Below, one piece after another: positions 52,927-62,081 of a DNA stretch of 64,000 nt (within the stretch, counting starts at the first letter, position 1; each line of letters opens with the position of its first letter). The stretch is from assembly GCA_963714065.1 (NCBI GenBank), contig OY970226.1:434001-498000 (forward strand), read 5' to 3'. The DNA is from JAZKID01 sp963714065 (lineage in GTDB: Bacteria; Pseudomonadota; Alphaproteobacteria; Rhizobiales; UBA4765). The translations under genes and the position numbers were made by a program. The notes beneath the pieces were generated by a model. That model worked only from the letters and a program-made list of their open reading frames with translations, was not told where the DNA came from and ran no database searches.

Positions 52927-54243
52927 ATGCGCGGATTTTTTAGCATTTTCCTAGTCGCCTTTCTTCTCTTTTTGCCAAAACACGTTGTTGCCGAGACCAA
53001 GGTCATCGACGCGCAGGAAATTTTCGCCGATGCTGAAAAATACGGCGTCAAAATAAAGCATTATATTACGTGGCCACTTGAAGACGACACGCGCAGCGGT
53101 GCGCTTGGCGCGGGCCTGCTTGTCAATAAGGATAAAGGTTGGATCCTGACGAACGCGCATGTGTCGACGCGCTCGCCGGTCAATCTGCGCGTGATGTTCA
53201 AGGGCGGCAGTTATATTCAGGCAAAGCCGGTTTTTGTCGATACGCATAATGATCTGGCGATTATCGAGATTGATCCCAAACTCGTACCGGAGAAAGCCAT
53301 TAATGCGCAATTGGATTGTTCGGGAGATGTAAAGCAAGGTACACCCGTTGGCGCTTACGGACATCCTTATGGTTTGGATTTCTCGGCAACGCGCGGAATC
53401 ATTTCCGGACGCAGATACGATCTGGGAGCGGATACAGTTCCCTCACGAGAAGCCTTGCAGACCGATGCGCCGATCAATGGCGGCAATTCCGGCGGCCCCT
53501 TGATCAATCTGCTGACAGGCCGCGTCGTCGGCGTCAATTCGGCCGAGATAAAAGGAGCGGATGGATTGGGGTTTGCCGAACCTATCGAATATGCCTGCCG
53601 CATTCTGGATCTTCTCAATGTCGGAAAAAATCCGGCGCCGCCTAGGCTCGGCGTGGTTTTTTTGGTCGACGATGTCAATAACGAGCTTATCGTTTCGCAT
53701 GCACGGGATGATGATTGGAAAGAATTCAAATATGGAGATAAAATTCTTGCTGCCGATGGCAATGAAAAAGTTGCCAATATTACGCAACTGATCCATATCC
53801 TGCGCGGCAAAATTGGAAACGTAAAATTCAAGGTCAGCCGTGAGGGTAAGACGATCGAAATCGCCGCCCCGATCAAGCCAGAAAAATTCTTAGTCAAGAA
53901 AAATGGTATTATCCTGTCGGGCATGTTGATAACTAACGACTGGTACAATTACGAAGACCGCTATGATTATCAACCTTATCTTATGGTCGACTATCTGGAC
54001 AATTCTTCGCCTGCCGACCGTGAAGGAGTCGAAAGTGCAGACCGGATCTGGCTAATAAATGGAGAGAAAATTAATTCTCTAAATGATTTGTGGAATCTTC
54101 TGGAAAAAAATCCGGATGCAAAAACTATAGACATTGTCACGCGCAGGTCAGGCAAAGGCCGCAGCATCAATTATCAGTTCCAGAAATTTACGGTTCCCAT
54201 CGAGGAAAAACCGCGCAAACTGCGCACCGACGAGCCGTTTTAA
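52927..54243 (+). CDS. Exported trypsin-like serine protease with PDZ domains (DegP-related)
   Basis: The start is taken at ATG 52927, giving a signal peptide (MRGFFSIFLVAFLLFLPKHVVA). The catalytic triad is visible: histidine in LTNAHVST, aspartate in THNDLAII, serine in NGGNSGGPLINL. Two PDZ-like segments follow, near residues 230-310 and 340-430 (PLEDRVESADRIWLING-like DREGVESADRIWLINGEKIN). Such proteases degrade misfolded envelope proteins. Its stop overlaps the convergent erpA stop by three bases. Confidence 0.88.
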   Translation: MRGFFSIFLVAFLLFLPKHVVAETKVIDAQEIFADAEKYGVKIKHYITWPLEDDTRSGALGAGLLVNKDKGWILTNAHVSTRSPVNLRVMFKGGSYIQAKPVFVDTHNDLAIIEIDPKLVPEKAINAQLDCSGDVKQGTPVGAYGHPYGLDFSATRGIISGRRYDLGADTVPSREALQTDAPINGGNSGGPLINLLTGRVVGVNSAEIKGADGLGFAEPIEYACRILDLLNVGKNPAPPRLGVVFLVDDVNNELIVSHARDDDWKEFKYGDKILAADGNEKVANITQLIHILRGKIGNVKFKVSREGKTIEIAAPIKPEKFLVKKNGIILSGMLITNDWYNYEDRYDYQPYLMVDYLDNSSPADREGVESADRIWLINGEKINSLNDLWNLLEKNPDAKTIDIVTRRSGKGRSINYQFQKFTVPIEEKPRKLRTDEPF

Positions 54244-54566
54244 ACCGAAAAGCTCGTACCGCAGCCGCAGCTTGCGGTGGCGTTCGGATTGTTGACGCGA
54301 AAGAAAGCGCCCATCAGATCGTCGACATAATCGAGTTCCGATCCTTGCATATATTGGGCCGAAATTTCGTCGACCAGAAGCACGGCGCCGTCTTTCTCGA
54401 TGGCGATGTCGTCGGCCGCTTTCGCATCTGTCAGCGAAAACTCATATTGAAACCCGGAACAGCCGCCGCCGGAAACGGCAAGCCGCAAACCTATCTTGTC
54501 CGGCTCTCCTTCGAGAAGAATTTTGATGCGCTGTGCAGCGCGCGCGGTGAGCGTAAGGGGCGTCAT
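54240..54566 (-). CDS. erpA: A-type iron-sulfur carrier protein ErpA
   Basis: This 108-residue protein has the three conserved cysteines in SGGGCSGFQY and ASCGCGTSFSV. A-type carriers deliver Fe-S clusters to apoproteins. The ATG overlaps the stop codon of the sensor kinase upstream (ATGA), so it is probably translated together with the kinase. Its stop overlaps that of the protease on the other strand. Confidence 0.95.
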   Translation of the reverse strand: MTPLTLTARAAQRIKILLEGEPDKIGLRLAVSGGGCSGFQYEFSLTDAKAADDIAIEKDGAVLLVDEISAQYMQGSELDYVDDLMGAFFRVNNPNATASCGCGTSFSV

Positions 54567-55987
54567 GCGGGTATCTTTATGCTGGCTTTCAAACCTCCCA
54601 GCGCGCTGTCGGAGAGCGCGATATCGCCGCCATGGCTGGTTGCGATATCGCGCGCGATGGCAAGGCCGAGGCCGGTGCCGCTTTCATCCTGGTTGCGCGC
54701 ATCGTCAAGGCGGAAGAAAGGCCGGAACACGTCTTCGCGCTTCTCCGGCGGAATGCCCGGCCCGTCGTCTTCCACATCTATGCTAAGATAACCATCGGCA
54801 TGCGTTGCCGCAATACGCACTTTTTTTCCGTGACGTACGGCATTGGCGATCAGATTGTCGAGACAACGGCGGAACGCCTGCGGGCGCAGCGCCAGCTGCG
54901 GGGCGCCGGAAAAGGATATGGCGATAACCCGCCCGGCGCGGGCATAATCTTTTTCCAGCGCTTCGAGAAAATCGGCAAAATCGACCTGCTCCGGCGCCTC
55001 GTCGGCATCGCCACGCGCAAAGGAAAGATAGGCCTCGAGCATGCGCTGCATTTCGTCGACATCGCGCACCAGATCCGAAGCTTCCGGCGCATCCTTCAGA
55101 AGCGCCAGTTGAAGCTTGAAGCGTGTCAAAAGCGTGCGCAGGTCATGGCTCACACCGTTGAGCATGGTCGTGCGCTGCTCGATTTGACGCTCGATGCGCT
55201 TTTTCATGACGAGAAAAGCCTGCGCCGCCTGCCTCACCTCGCGTGCACCGCGCGGGCGGAATGCCGCAACTTCCTGCCCCTTGCCGAAAGCATCCGCGGC
55301 ATTCGCCAAGGTCAGGATGGGCTTGATCTGGTTGCGCAGGAAGAGAATGGCGACCAAAATCAATATGCCGGCCGAAACTACCATCCATACGATAAAAATA
55401 TGGCTGTTCGACGCATAGGCCTGGCTGCGCGGCGCATAGACGCGCATGATGGCTTTATCGAGCTGCACCCTGATCTCGACGATGTTCGAGCGGCCGACCG
55501 TATCGATCCAGAACGGCCTGCCGATCTGCGTACGCAACTCGCGCGAGAGCGCATCGTCGAGCAGCGAAAAGAACGGGCGCGGCAAAGGCGGCGGCAGATC
55601 GCCGGGCGGCAGCAATTCCACGGTCAGGTGCAGATTATCGCGCGCTATGCGCGAAATCATCTGCCCGGTCTCGTCCTGCGGATATGTCTTGTACACGTCG
55701 ATCATTGCAGAAATATCGGACGTGACCATGGCGGAAAGGCGGCGCGTTACTTTCTGCCAGTGCCGTTCCATGAACACGAAAGCGAGGATGGATTGCAGCA
55801 CGATCATCGGCACAATGATGATCAGCAACGAGCGCGTATACAGCCCTTTCGGCGTCATGCGATAGAGGCTGTGGCGCAGCGCGCGCCAGGGCCGCATCGG
55901 CTCCGAGGCAGAAATACGGCGCATAAGCTGGCGCAGCGCTTTCGCAGCACGCATGCTCAGATCGAGAAAATCTTTTCCGCTTGTCAT
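54563..55987 (-). CDS. Two-component sensor histidine kinase, EnvZ-like
   Basis: About 474 residues from ATG 55987. A first membrane segment lies near residue 55 (LLIIIVPMIVLQSILAFVF), a periplasmic sensor domain at about 75-210, a second membrane segment near 215, then a HAMP linker, the dimerisation helix with the phospho-histidine in GVSHDLRTLLTR, and the ATPase boxes DNLIANAVRHGK, DVEDDGPGIP and GTGLGLAIA. Its substrate signal is unknown. It follows the response regulator by 9 bases. Confidence 0.92.
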   Translation of the reverse strand: MTSGKDFLDLSMRAAKALRQLMRRISASEPMRPWRALRHSLYRMTPKGLYTRSLLIIIVPMIVLQSILAFVFMERHWQKVTRRLSAMVTSDISAMIDVYKTYPQDETGQMISRIARDNLHLTVELLPPGDLPPPLPRPFFSLLDDALSRELRTQIGRPFWIDTVGRSNIVEIRVQLDKAIMRVYAPRSQAYASNSHIFIVWMVVSAGILILVAILFLRNQIKPILTLANAADAFGKGQEVAAFRPRGAREVRQAAQAFLVMKKRIERQIEQRTTMLNGVSHDLRTLLTRFKLQLALLKDAPEASDLVRDVDEMQRMLEAYLSFARGDADEAPEQVDFADFLEALEKDYARAGRVIAISFSGAPQLALRPQAFRRCLDNLIANAVRHGKKVRIAATHADGYLSIDVEDDGPGIPPEKREDVFRPFFRLDDARNQDESGTGLGLAIARDIATSHGGDIALSDSALGGLKASIKIPA

Positions 55988-55996
55988 GTGCAATGA

Positions 55997-56698
55997 CTAT
56001 ACCACCAGCCGGTAACCGATGCCGCGCACGGTCTGCAGGTAAACGGGATTGGCCGGATCGTTTTCGATCTTGCGGCGCAGGCGGTTGATCTGCACATCGA
56101 TGGCACGCTCGGAAATTTCGTCCTGATTGCCGGCAAGCTCAAGGCGCGGCACGGTCTCGCCGGCACGAAGACCAAGGGTTTTCAGCAAGAAGCGCTCGCG
56201 CTCGGTGAGGCGGATCATCTCTTCGCCCTTGCGCAATTCCCCGCGCTCGAAAGTATAGACATAAGGACCGAACCGTACCATATCCGGCGGCTCATGCGCC
56301 GGCACGGCCGTTCTTTTGAGAAGATTGTTGATGCGCAGCACCAGTTCGCGCGGATCGAAAGGCTTGGGCAGATAATCGTCCGAACCCAGTTCCAGCCCCT
56401 TGATGCGATCTTCCGTTTCGGAGCGCGCCGTCAGCATTAATACGGGTACGGTGCTTTCCCTACGCAGGTTTTCGAGAAAGCTATGGCCGCTTTCGCCGGG
56501 CATCATCACATCGAGAATGATGGCATCGAAAACGAGCCCGTGCATGGCAAGGCGCGCATCCTGCGCCGAGGCGGCTGTCGTGACGCGGAAATCCTGCTCC
56601 TGCAGATAGAGCGATAAAAGCTCCCTGATTCTCCTGTCGTCGTCGACGACAAGCAGATGGCGGGCGGTCGCCTCGTGGCTGGTCATGGTGCGGTCCAT
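55997..56698 (-). CDS. OmpR-family response regulator
   Basis: The protein begins MDRTMTSHEATARHLL at ATG 56698 (an ATG at 56686 and one at 56743 also fit). The receiver domain has the acidic pair LVVDDDRR, the phospho-aspartate of IILDVMMPG, TAR and KPFDP; the winged-helix domain ends SERAIDVQINRLRRKIEND and VRGIGYRL. It is partner of the EnvZ-like kinase directly downstream and is divergent from ilvE. Confidence 0.93.
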   Translation of the reverse strand: MDRTMTSHEATARHLLVVDDDRRIRELLSLYLQEQDFRVTTAASAQDARLAMHGLVFDAIILDVMMPGESGHSFLENLRRESTVPVLMLTARSETEDRIKGLELGSDDYLPKPFDPRELVLRINNLLKRTAVPAHEPPDMVRFGPYVYTFERGELRKGEEMIRLTERERFLLKTLGLRAGETVPRLELAGNQDEISERAIDVQINRLRRKIENDPANPVYLQTVRGIGYRLVV

Positions 56699-56841
56699 AT
56701 TGCGTTCGCGTTGTGTGCCGGTTTTACGGTAAAACTTAGCCAATTAGGAAGCGGTTTTTTAACGCTTTTCAAAGGTTGGGGGTTGCGCCCTTTTGACCCG
56801 CTTCGTATGTCATATTCCATATTCCTCACTGGAGGCGCAAC

Positions 56842-57756
56842 ATGGTTCAATCCTCTGTTCATGGCGGTTTTGTCTGGATAGACGGGCGGGTCGTACCCGC
56901 AAACGAGGCGACGATCTCCGTGCTCACGCACGGGCTGCATTACGCTTCGACCGTCTTCGAAGGCGAACGCGCTTATGGCGGCACTGTTTTCAAAAGCCGC
57001 GAGCATTCGCAGCGGCTGATCAACAGCGCACGCCTGCTCGACTTCGAAATCCCCTGGACCGCCGAGCAGATCGACGCGGCCAAGGCGCAGGTCGTCGCCA
57101 GGAACGGGCTTCCCGATGTTTATATTCGCGCCGTCGCCTTCCGCGGCGACGAGGCGCTGGGCGTTTCCGCGCAGAAGAACAAGATCCATCTTGCCATCGC
57201 CGCGCTCAACTGGGTCAGCTATTTCGACCCGGAAAAGAAATCGAAGGGATTGAGGCTCGAAATCGCCGAATATCGCAGGCCCGACCCGAAAACCGCGCCG
57301 TCGGCCGCCAAGGCTGCCGGGCTTTACATGATCTGCACGATTTCAAAGCACCGGGCCGAACGCAAGGGTTTTGCCGACGCGCTGATGCTCGACTGGCAGG
57401 GGCGCGTGGCCGAATGCACGGGCGCCAATGTTTTCTTCGTGAAGGACGGCGCCATCCATACGCCGACCGCCGACTGTTTCCTCGACGGCATCACGCGGCA
57501 GACGGTGATCGAGCTTGCGAAGAAACGCGGCTTCGACGTCCAGATACGCCGCATCATGCCGGAGGAAATGGAAGGTTTCGAAGAATGTTTCGTGACCGGC
57601 TCGGCTGCCGAAGTGACGCCGGTATCGGAAATCGGACCTTATAATTTCGTGATCGGCAATATGACAAAAACGCTGATGGACGATTATAGCGGTTTCGTCA
57701 GGGATCAGAACCCGGAAGCGGGAAACCAGAAGCCGAACATCAAGAAGGCGATCTGA
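56842..57756 (+). CDS. ilvE: Branched-chain amino acid aminotransferase
   Basis: This 304-residue class IV PLP enzyme has ANEATISVLTHGLHYASTVF and EGERAYGG, the PLP lysine near residue 157 (SAAKAAGLY), VAECTGANVFFVKDG, GITRQTVIELA and CFVTGSAAEVTPV. It makes valine, leucine and isoleucine from their keto acids. GGAGG lies before the ATG. Its stop is one base from that of convergent dinB. Confidence 0.94.
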   Translation: MVQSSVHGGFVWIDGRVVPANEATISVLTHGLHYASTVFEGERAYGGTVFKSREHSQRLINSARLLDFEIPWTAEQIDAAKAQVVARNGLPDVYIRAVAFRGDEALGVSAQKNKIHLAIAALNWVSYFDPEKKSKGLRLEIAEYRRPDPKTAPSAAKAAGLYMICTISKHRAERKGFADALMLDWQGRVAECTGANVFFVKDGAIHTPTADCFLDGITRQTVIELAKKRGFDVQIRRIMPEEMEGFEECFVTGSAAEVTPVSEIGPYNFVIGNMTKTLMDDYSGFVRDQNPEAGNQKPNIKKAI

Positions 57757-57757
57757 T

Positions 57758-58999
57758 TTAAAAATCCGCCATGTTCGGCACGCGGTTGAAAGCGATCTTG
57801 CCGCCCGCATAGCCGCCGGGCGGCTGCTTGTAAACACCCAAGTGCAGAATATCCGAATGAAAGCGTGTGCTTAAGCGGTCCGAAACGGCTGCAAGCTTTT
57901 CCCACTTCTCCCGCATTTGCGGATTTTCGAAGAGATCGAGACAGCGCTCGTCCTGCTTCACCAGCCTGTGCAAAAACACATGCACATATTTGGGTGGGTG
58001 GTTTTTCAAATGCGCAAAGGCTTCGGCCAGCAATTGCTCAAGACCTTTGAGAATGCTGAAATCGTCGTGCACGGATGTAGGAAAACGATGATCGCCGTGA
58101 AAACGCGGACCATCCTTGCAGTAAAGAGACAGGCTTAATATGCCGGCGGCAAAATCCTCGCGCCGCATGCGCCGCGCGGCTTTTGCGGTAAGCAATCGTG
58201 CACAGGCACGGGCGCGCGGCTCGTTCCGCCAATCCCAGGCCAGCACGCGGCTATGCCCGAACATGCTGCGGGACGTCGTCTGCCGCTCGGCGTCAAAACC
58301 GTGCAGCCAGCTCCACAGGCGCTCGCCCTCCACGCTCCCCCATAGGGCGCGCATCTGTTTCGGCGCCAGGGCCCATAATTCGGTAATCGTGCCGATGCCC
58401 GCCGCTTTCAGCCGCGCCTCGTTGCCATGGCTGATGCCGGGAATATCGGTGAGCTTTAGGTGCAGGATCGCCTGCGGCATATGTTGCGGCAGAAGAAGCA
58501 CGAGCCCGTCCGGCTTGTTCATTTCGGCTCCGATCTTGGCAAGAAGCTCGTTTGCGGCAAGACCGATCGAGCATGTCAGCGCCGGGCCGAATTGTTCGCG
58601 GATTTTCCGCTTGATGTCCCGCGCCAGTTCGGCCGCGCGCGCCTGTTCGTTTTCCAGAAGCCTGCATGTGATCTCGTCGATGGAGCGCACGGCTTTTACC
58701 GGGACAAGCGTATCGACGAGCGCGATCAGGCGATGATGAATTTCGACATATTTTTCATGCCGTGCGACGACGAAAACAATCTCCGGGCACATTGCTTGCG
58801 CCTCGCGCACGCCTGCATTGGTTTTGATCCCGAAACGTTTCGCCTCGCGCGAGACGGCGATGACGGATGTCGCCTTGCTCATCACCGGCACGACGCCGAC
58901 AGGCCGTCCACGCAATCGCGGTTGCAGATATTGCTCCGCACTGGCGAAGAAACTGTCGAAATCGATATAGAGACAGGCCGGGGCGTTTAATTGATGCAT
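57758..58999 (-). CDS. dinB: Y-family DNA polymerase IV
   Basis: This 413-residue polymerase has the catalytic motifs YIDFDSFFASAEQ and RSIDEITCRL, with AVSREAKRFGI and SIGLAANELLAKIGAE, the HhH region IPGISHGNEARLKAAGI and a C-terminal little-finger domain. It bypasses damaged bases. The SIDE motif is followed by ITC rather than the usual AYLDL, a mild deviation. It lies convergent with ilvE. Confidence 0.92.
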   Translation of the reverse strand: MHQLNAPACLYIDFDSFFASAEQYLQPRLRGRPVGVVPVMSKATSVIAVSREAKRFGIKTNAGVREAQAMCPEIVFVVARHEKYVEIHHRLIALVDTLVPVKAVRSIDEITCRLLENEQARAAELARDIKRKIREQFGPALTCSIGLAANELLAKIGAEMNKPDGLVLLLPQHMPQAILHLKLTDIPGISHGNEARLKAAGIGTITELWALAPKQMRALWGSVEGERLWSWLHGFDAERQTTSRSMFGHSRVLAWDWRNEPRARACARLLTAKAARRMRREDFAAGILSLSLYCKDGPRFHGDHRFPTSVHDDFSILKGLEQLLAEAFAHLKNHPPKYVHVFLHRLVKQDERCLDLFENPQMREKWEKLAAVSDRLSTRFHSDILHLGVYKQPPGGYAGGKIAFNRVPNMADF

Positions 59000-59115
59000 G
59001 AGAAAAGACTAGAACAAATAGGGAACATTTACAAGCTTCCACTTTCAACGGCTCGCAAGTCGCGGTTAAATGGCATTCAATACAGTCACTTAAAGCGATA
59101 GCGTCGGAGTTATAT

Positions 59116-60114
59116 TTGAAAGTTCATTTTAATAGTGCCCCCGTTCAAAAAGAACGCACGCAAGAGAGTTTTTTCATCAGAGCCGACGACGAGCGGGTGA
59201 AAGCACATCAGGCAGATCTGAAAAAAGCGAAAGCCGCATTCGTCAAAAAACCGGGCGGGCATCCGAAAGATCGTTTTCCTCGCGATCCGACTTTGGAAGG
59301 CGTCAAGCTCGGCAAAGCAATTGCCGGCCGAAGCGGACCTCAGTTCGTCCTCGTCGGCGAAAGCCATCGCCATGTCGCGCAATGGGATGTGATTGTCGGT
59401 ATTATGCGCGGCCTCAAGGAAAGTAAAAACCTCGACAAAAAGCGGCAGATCATTTTCGTGCAAGAAATACGGCCCGATCAACCCACGACCTCCAAAGCCT
59501 TCAAGGAATGGAACGAAGGACAAAGTGGAACGAAAAATCTGGGCACATCCGTTGCGGGACAGATCAAGATCTCCGAATGGGAAAAACTGTTCTGGCCTAA
59601 AAATCCTTACGATCCCAACAGATGGGGCTATTCCTTGCCCGCAGCGCTCAGTAAAATGTCGAAACTTTTTCCGGCGATGAAAGCCTACAATATCGACCTG
59701 AACTATAATCTATTCACAGAAAACACATCTCAGAATTTAACGGAATTCACCGACCGCGATACGGCCATGGCGCTGCGGCTGAGAGAGTTGGCAGCACAAT
59801 ATCCGGATGCAATTTTTGTGGGCCGATTCGGCTTCGGCCATCTTCCCGAAACGCAGGAAGACAAACCCGGAAAAGAATGCAATATCGGTGCAAACGGCCT
59901 CAATCTCAACGATCCCTTGGGCGAACAACTGGCGCTTTTATATGGCGGCGACAATGTTCATACGATAGCGGTATTGGAGAGGGCCATTTTCATCAATTAC
60001 GACAATGAGAAAAAGCCGGTATATAAAAATTCAGGCCAGATCGATGCGGTGATCCGCGTCAAACCCATCGATTACAACAAGCCCTGGCATAGAAGCTGGG
60101 CCGATAAAAAATAG
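59116..60114 (+). CDS. Orphan protein with a ChaN/EreA/TraB-like fold pattern
   Basis: This 332-residue protein starts at TTG 59116 with GGAG upstream. After a polar N-terminal 75 residues, FVLVGESHRHVAQWDVI, IIFVQEIRPDQP, RDTAMALRLRELAAQYPDAI and VGRFGFGHLPE follow the order of motifs in the ChaN, EreA and TIKI/TraB superfamily: a first glycine-glutamate-histidine, an acidic strand, and a late GxGH. Members are metal-dependent hydrolases, esterases or haem-binding proteins. There is no signal peptide. It is adjacent to convergent pgsA and more AT-rich. Confidence 0.6.
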   Translation: MKVHFNSAPVQKERTQESFFIRADDERVKAHQADLKKAKAAFVKKPGGHPKDRFPRDPTLEGVKLGKAIAGRSGPQFVLVGESHRHVAQWDVIVGIMRGLKESKNLDKKRQIIFVQEIRPDQPTTSKAFKEWNEGQSGTKNLGTSVAGQIKISEWEKLFWPKNPYDPNRWGYSLPAALSKMSKLFPAMKAYNIDLNYNLFTENTSQNLTEFTDRDTAMALRLRELAAQYPDAIFVGRFGFGHLPETQEDKPGKECNIGANGLNLNDPLGEQLALLYGGDNVHTIAVLERAIFINYDNEKKPVYKNSGQIDAVIRVKPIDYNKPWHRSWADKK

Positions 60115-60120
60115 CGGCGA

Positions 60121-60717
60121 TTATCTGCTGTCGCTTTCGACAACCCGGCTGATCCCCGCGCGGAAATAATCCCAGCCCGTATAGAGTGTGAGCAGGGCTG
60201 AGAGCCAGAGCAAAACGATGCCGGTTTCCGTGGTGTAGGGGAAAACGCGATCCCCCGCGGGCCCAGCCAGCAGGAAGCCGATGGCGACAAGCTGCGCCGC
60301 GGTTTTCCATTTGGCAAGATTAGAAACCGGAACCGCCACCTCCACACTGCCCAGAAATTCGCGCAAGCCGGAAACGAGAATTTCACGACAGAGGATGATG
60401 ATCGCCGCCCAGAGCGACCAGCCGGCAATGGTGCCGTCCGCTGCCAGCAGTAGCAGGCAGGACGCAACGAGCAGCTTGTCGGCGATGGGATCGAGCATGA
60501 TGCCGAGCGATGTCGTCTTGTTCAGCCGCCGCGCCGCCCAGCCGTCGAAATAATCGGTAATCCCTGCAACGATAAAAAGGGCCAGCGCTACCCAGCGCGA
60601 GGTATGATCGTTGACCGAAAAACTTCCGCCCCAGAAAAAGCACGCAACCACGGCCGGCACGGCGACAAGCCGCACATAGGTGAAGAGATTGGGGAGAGAG
60701 AGGGGGCCGTTCATCAT
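60121..60717 (-). CDS. pgsA: CDP-diacylglycerol-glycerol-3-phosphate 3-phosphatidyltransferase
   Basis: This 198-residue membrane enzyme of phosphatidylglycerol synthesis has four or five spans and the CDP-alcohol phosphotransferase motif DYFDGWAARRLNKTTSLG followed by MLDPIADK. A second ATG three bases downstream (60714) is equally possible. It is single and complete. Confidence 0.95.
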   Translation of the reverse strand: MMNGPLSLPNLFTYVRLVAVPAVVACFFWGGSFSVNDHTSRWVALALFIVAGITDYFDGWAARRLNKTTSLGIMLDPIADKLLVASCLLLLAADGTIAGWSLWAAIIILCREILVSGLREFLGSVEVAVPVSNLAKWKTAAQLVAIGFLLAGPAGDRVFPYTTETGIVLLWLSALLTLYTGWDYFRAGISRVVESDSR

Positions 60718-60764
60718 TCAGGACTTGGCACAAAATCGACGCCAAGTCATGCCTGCTAAATGCA

Positions 60765-61160
60765 TTATGGTGCACCTTTTATCTTAAGGTAGCCATCTAA
60801 CCGGGCTTCCGCGCTCTTAAGGGACAGATAATCATAAACAAGTTTGGAATAGGTTTCAAAATTGATTACTCCATTATAGAATTTGTCTTCTGGAATGCTT
60901 GATTGCGGCATAGTAATTTTATGCTTGGGATCCTTCTCTTCAAATAATTTGAGATCATTCTTCGAGAGGTAAGCGAGAACATGATCTTTCAGATTGAAAT
61001 TCGTTCCACTAAATTGATTATATAAATTCAGAATCCTCTGCCTAACCTCTTGAAGTCCTTGAAAGCACCAAAAGCGGTACAGCATTCTGTAATTTGTTCC
61101 CTGCTGAAGGGGTGCTGATGAAATCAGGTTCGCACCAGACACAGACAATAATTCGACCAT
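60765..61160 (-). CDS. Orphan protein, unknown function
   Basis: The 131-residue protein starts MVELLSVSGANLISSAPLQQ; GGAGG lies six bases before ATG 61160, and a TTG 12 bases upstream is unlikely. It is helical and charged, with no signal peptide and no recognised domain. It shares the MVE start and the upstream context TTATTATGGTCGAATT with the orphan at 46095 (ATATTATGGTCGAATT). It is AT-rich and lies between pgsA and the carbonic anhydrase gene. Confidence 0.6.
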   Translation of the reverse strand: MVELLSVSGANLISSAPLQQGTNYRMLYRFWCFQGLQEVRQRILNLYNQFSGTNFNLKDHVLAYLSKNDLKLFEEKDPKHKITMPQSSIPEDKFYNGVINFETYSKLVYDYLSLKSAEARLDGYLKIKGAP

Positions 61161-61216
61161 AATAACCTCCAATTTATATGTAGATTAATATTCAAATGGA
61201 GAAGCGAACGCAAGCC

Positions 61217-61846
61217 CTAGCCTATCGCCTTGAATTCGCGGTTGGCGCTATCCAGCAGCAGCAATTGGCCGTCGGCGATGCCGAAATAAGCGCCGTGCAG
61301 GTTCAGCGTACCCGCTTCCACGCGCCTGCGCACCATGCCGAATGTCATGAGATTGACGAGGCTCTGGCCGATGGAGGCAAGCTCGAGCCTTGCGGCATAA
61401 TCGTCAAGCGGCGCATCACCGCGCTCGCCCAGCATGTCGGCGGCCGGCGCAATCATATTGATCCATTTGCCGATGAAATCGCCGGAGGTGAGCGGGGCCA
61501 TTTTTTCCGCATAGGCACGAATGCCGCCGCAGCGCTGATGGCCGAGCACCACGATATGCTTCACGTTCAAAACTTCCACCGCGAATTCGAGCGCGGCGGA
61601 AGTGCCGTGAAACGCACCGTTGGTTTCGTGCGGCGGCACGAGATTGGCGACATTGCGCACCACGAACAGCTCACCCGGGCGCGCATCGAAAATGATTTCC
61701 GGCGACACGCGGCTGTCGCAGCAGCCGACCACCATTATCTCGGGGCTTTGCAATCCTTCGGCCAGCGTTTCATAACGCTTCTTTTCGGCCTCGAAGCGCG
61801 TGGCAAGAAAATTCCGGTAACCTTTGAGGAGTTTTTCCGGGAACAT
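61217..61846 (-). CDS. can: Beta-carbonic anhydrase
   Basis: From ATG 61846 the protein has about 209 residues with zinc ligands in VGCCDSRVSPE and GHQRCGGI. The pair CxDxR and HxxC define the beta class, which interconverts bicarbonate and carbon dioxide. The start follows the bolA stop by one base, so the two are translated together. VRNVANLVPPHE matches the family. Confidence 0.94.
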   Translation of the reverse strand: MFPEKLLKGYRNFLATRFEAEKKRYETLAEGLQSPEIMVVGCCDSRVSPEIIFDARPGELFVVRNVANLVPPHETNGAFHGTSAALEFAVEVLNVKHIVVLGHQRCGGIRAYAEKMAPLTSGDFIGKWINMIAPAADMLGERGDAPLDDYAARLELASIGQSLVNLMTFGMVRRRVEAGTLNLHGAYFGIADGQLLLLDSANREFKAIG

Positions 61847-61847
61847 T

Positions 61848-62081
61848 TTATTCCGGCGCGCCTGTCGTGAGCGCCAATGCATGCAGCGTACCGCCCATAT
61901 GGCCTTTCAGCGCTGCATACACCATCTGGTGCTGCTGAACGCGCGATTTGCCGCGAAAAGATTCGGAAATAACCGTTGCGGCATAATGGTCGCCATCGCC
62001 GACAAGATCCTTGAGGACGATCTGCGCATCGGGAAAAGCTTCCCTGATATGAAGCTCGATCTCGGACGCTTCCATAGGCAT
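61848..62081 (-). CDS. bolA: BolA-family protein
   Basis: This 77-residue protein has the BolA fold: IELHIREAFPDAQIVLKDL, then GDHYAATVISESFRGKSRVQ, the conserved histidine of QQHQMVYAAL and GTLHALAL. BolA proteins pair with monothiol glutaredoxins in iron-sulfur and regulatory roles. The ATG overlaps the purL stop by one base, as in other Alphaproteobacteria; a glutaredoxin gene often follows there, here carbonic anhydrase. Confidence 0.93.
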   Translation of the reverse strand: MPMEASEIELHIREAFPDAQIVLKDLVGDGDHYAATVISESFRGKSRVQQHQMVYAALKGHMGGTLHALALTTGAPE

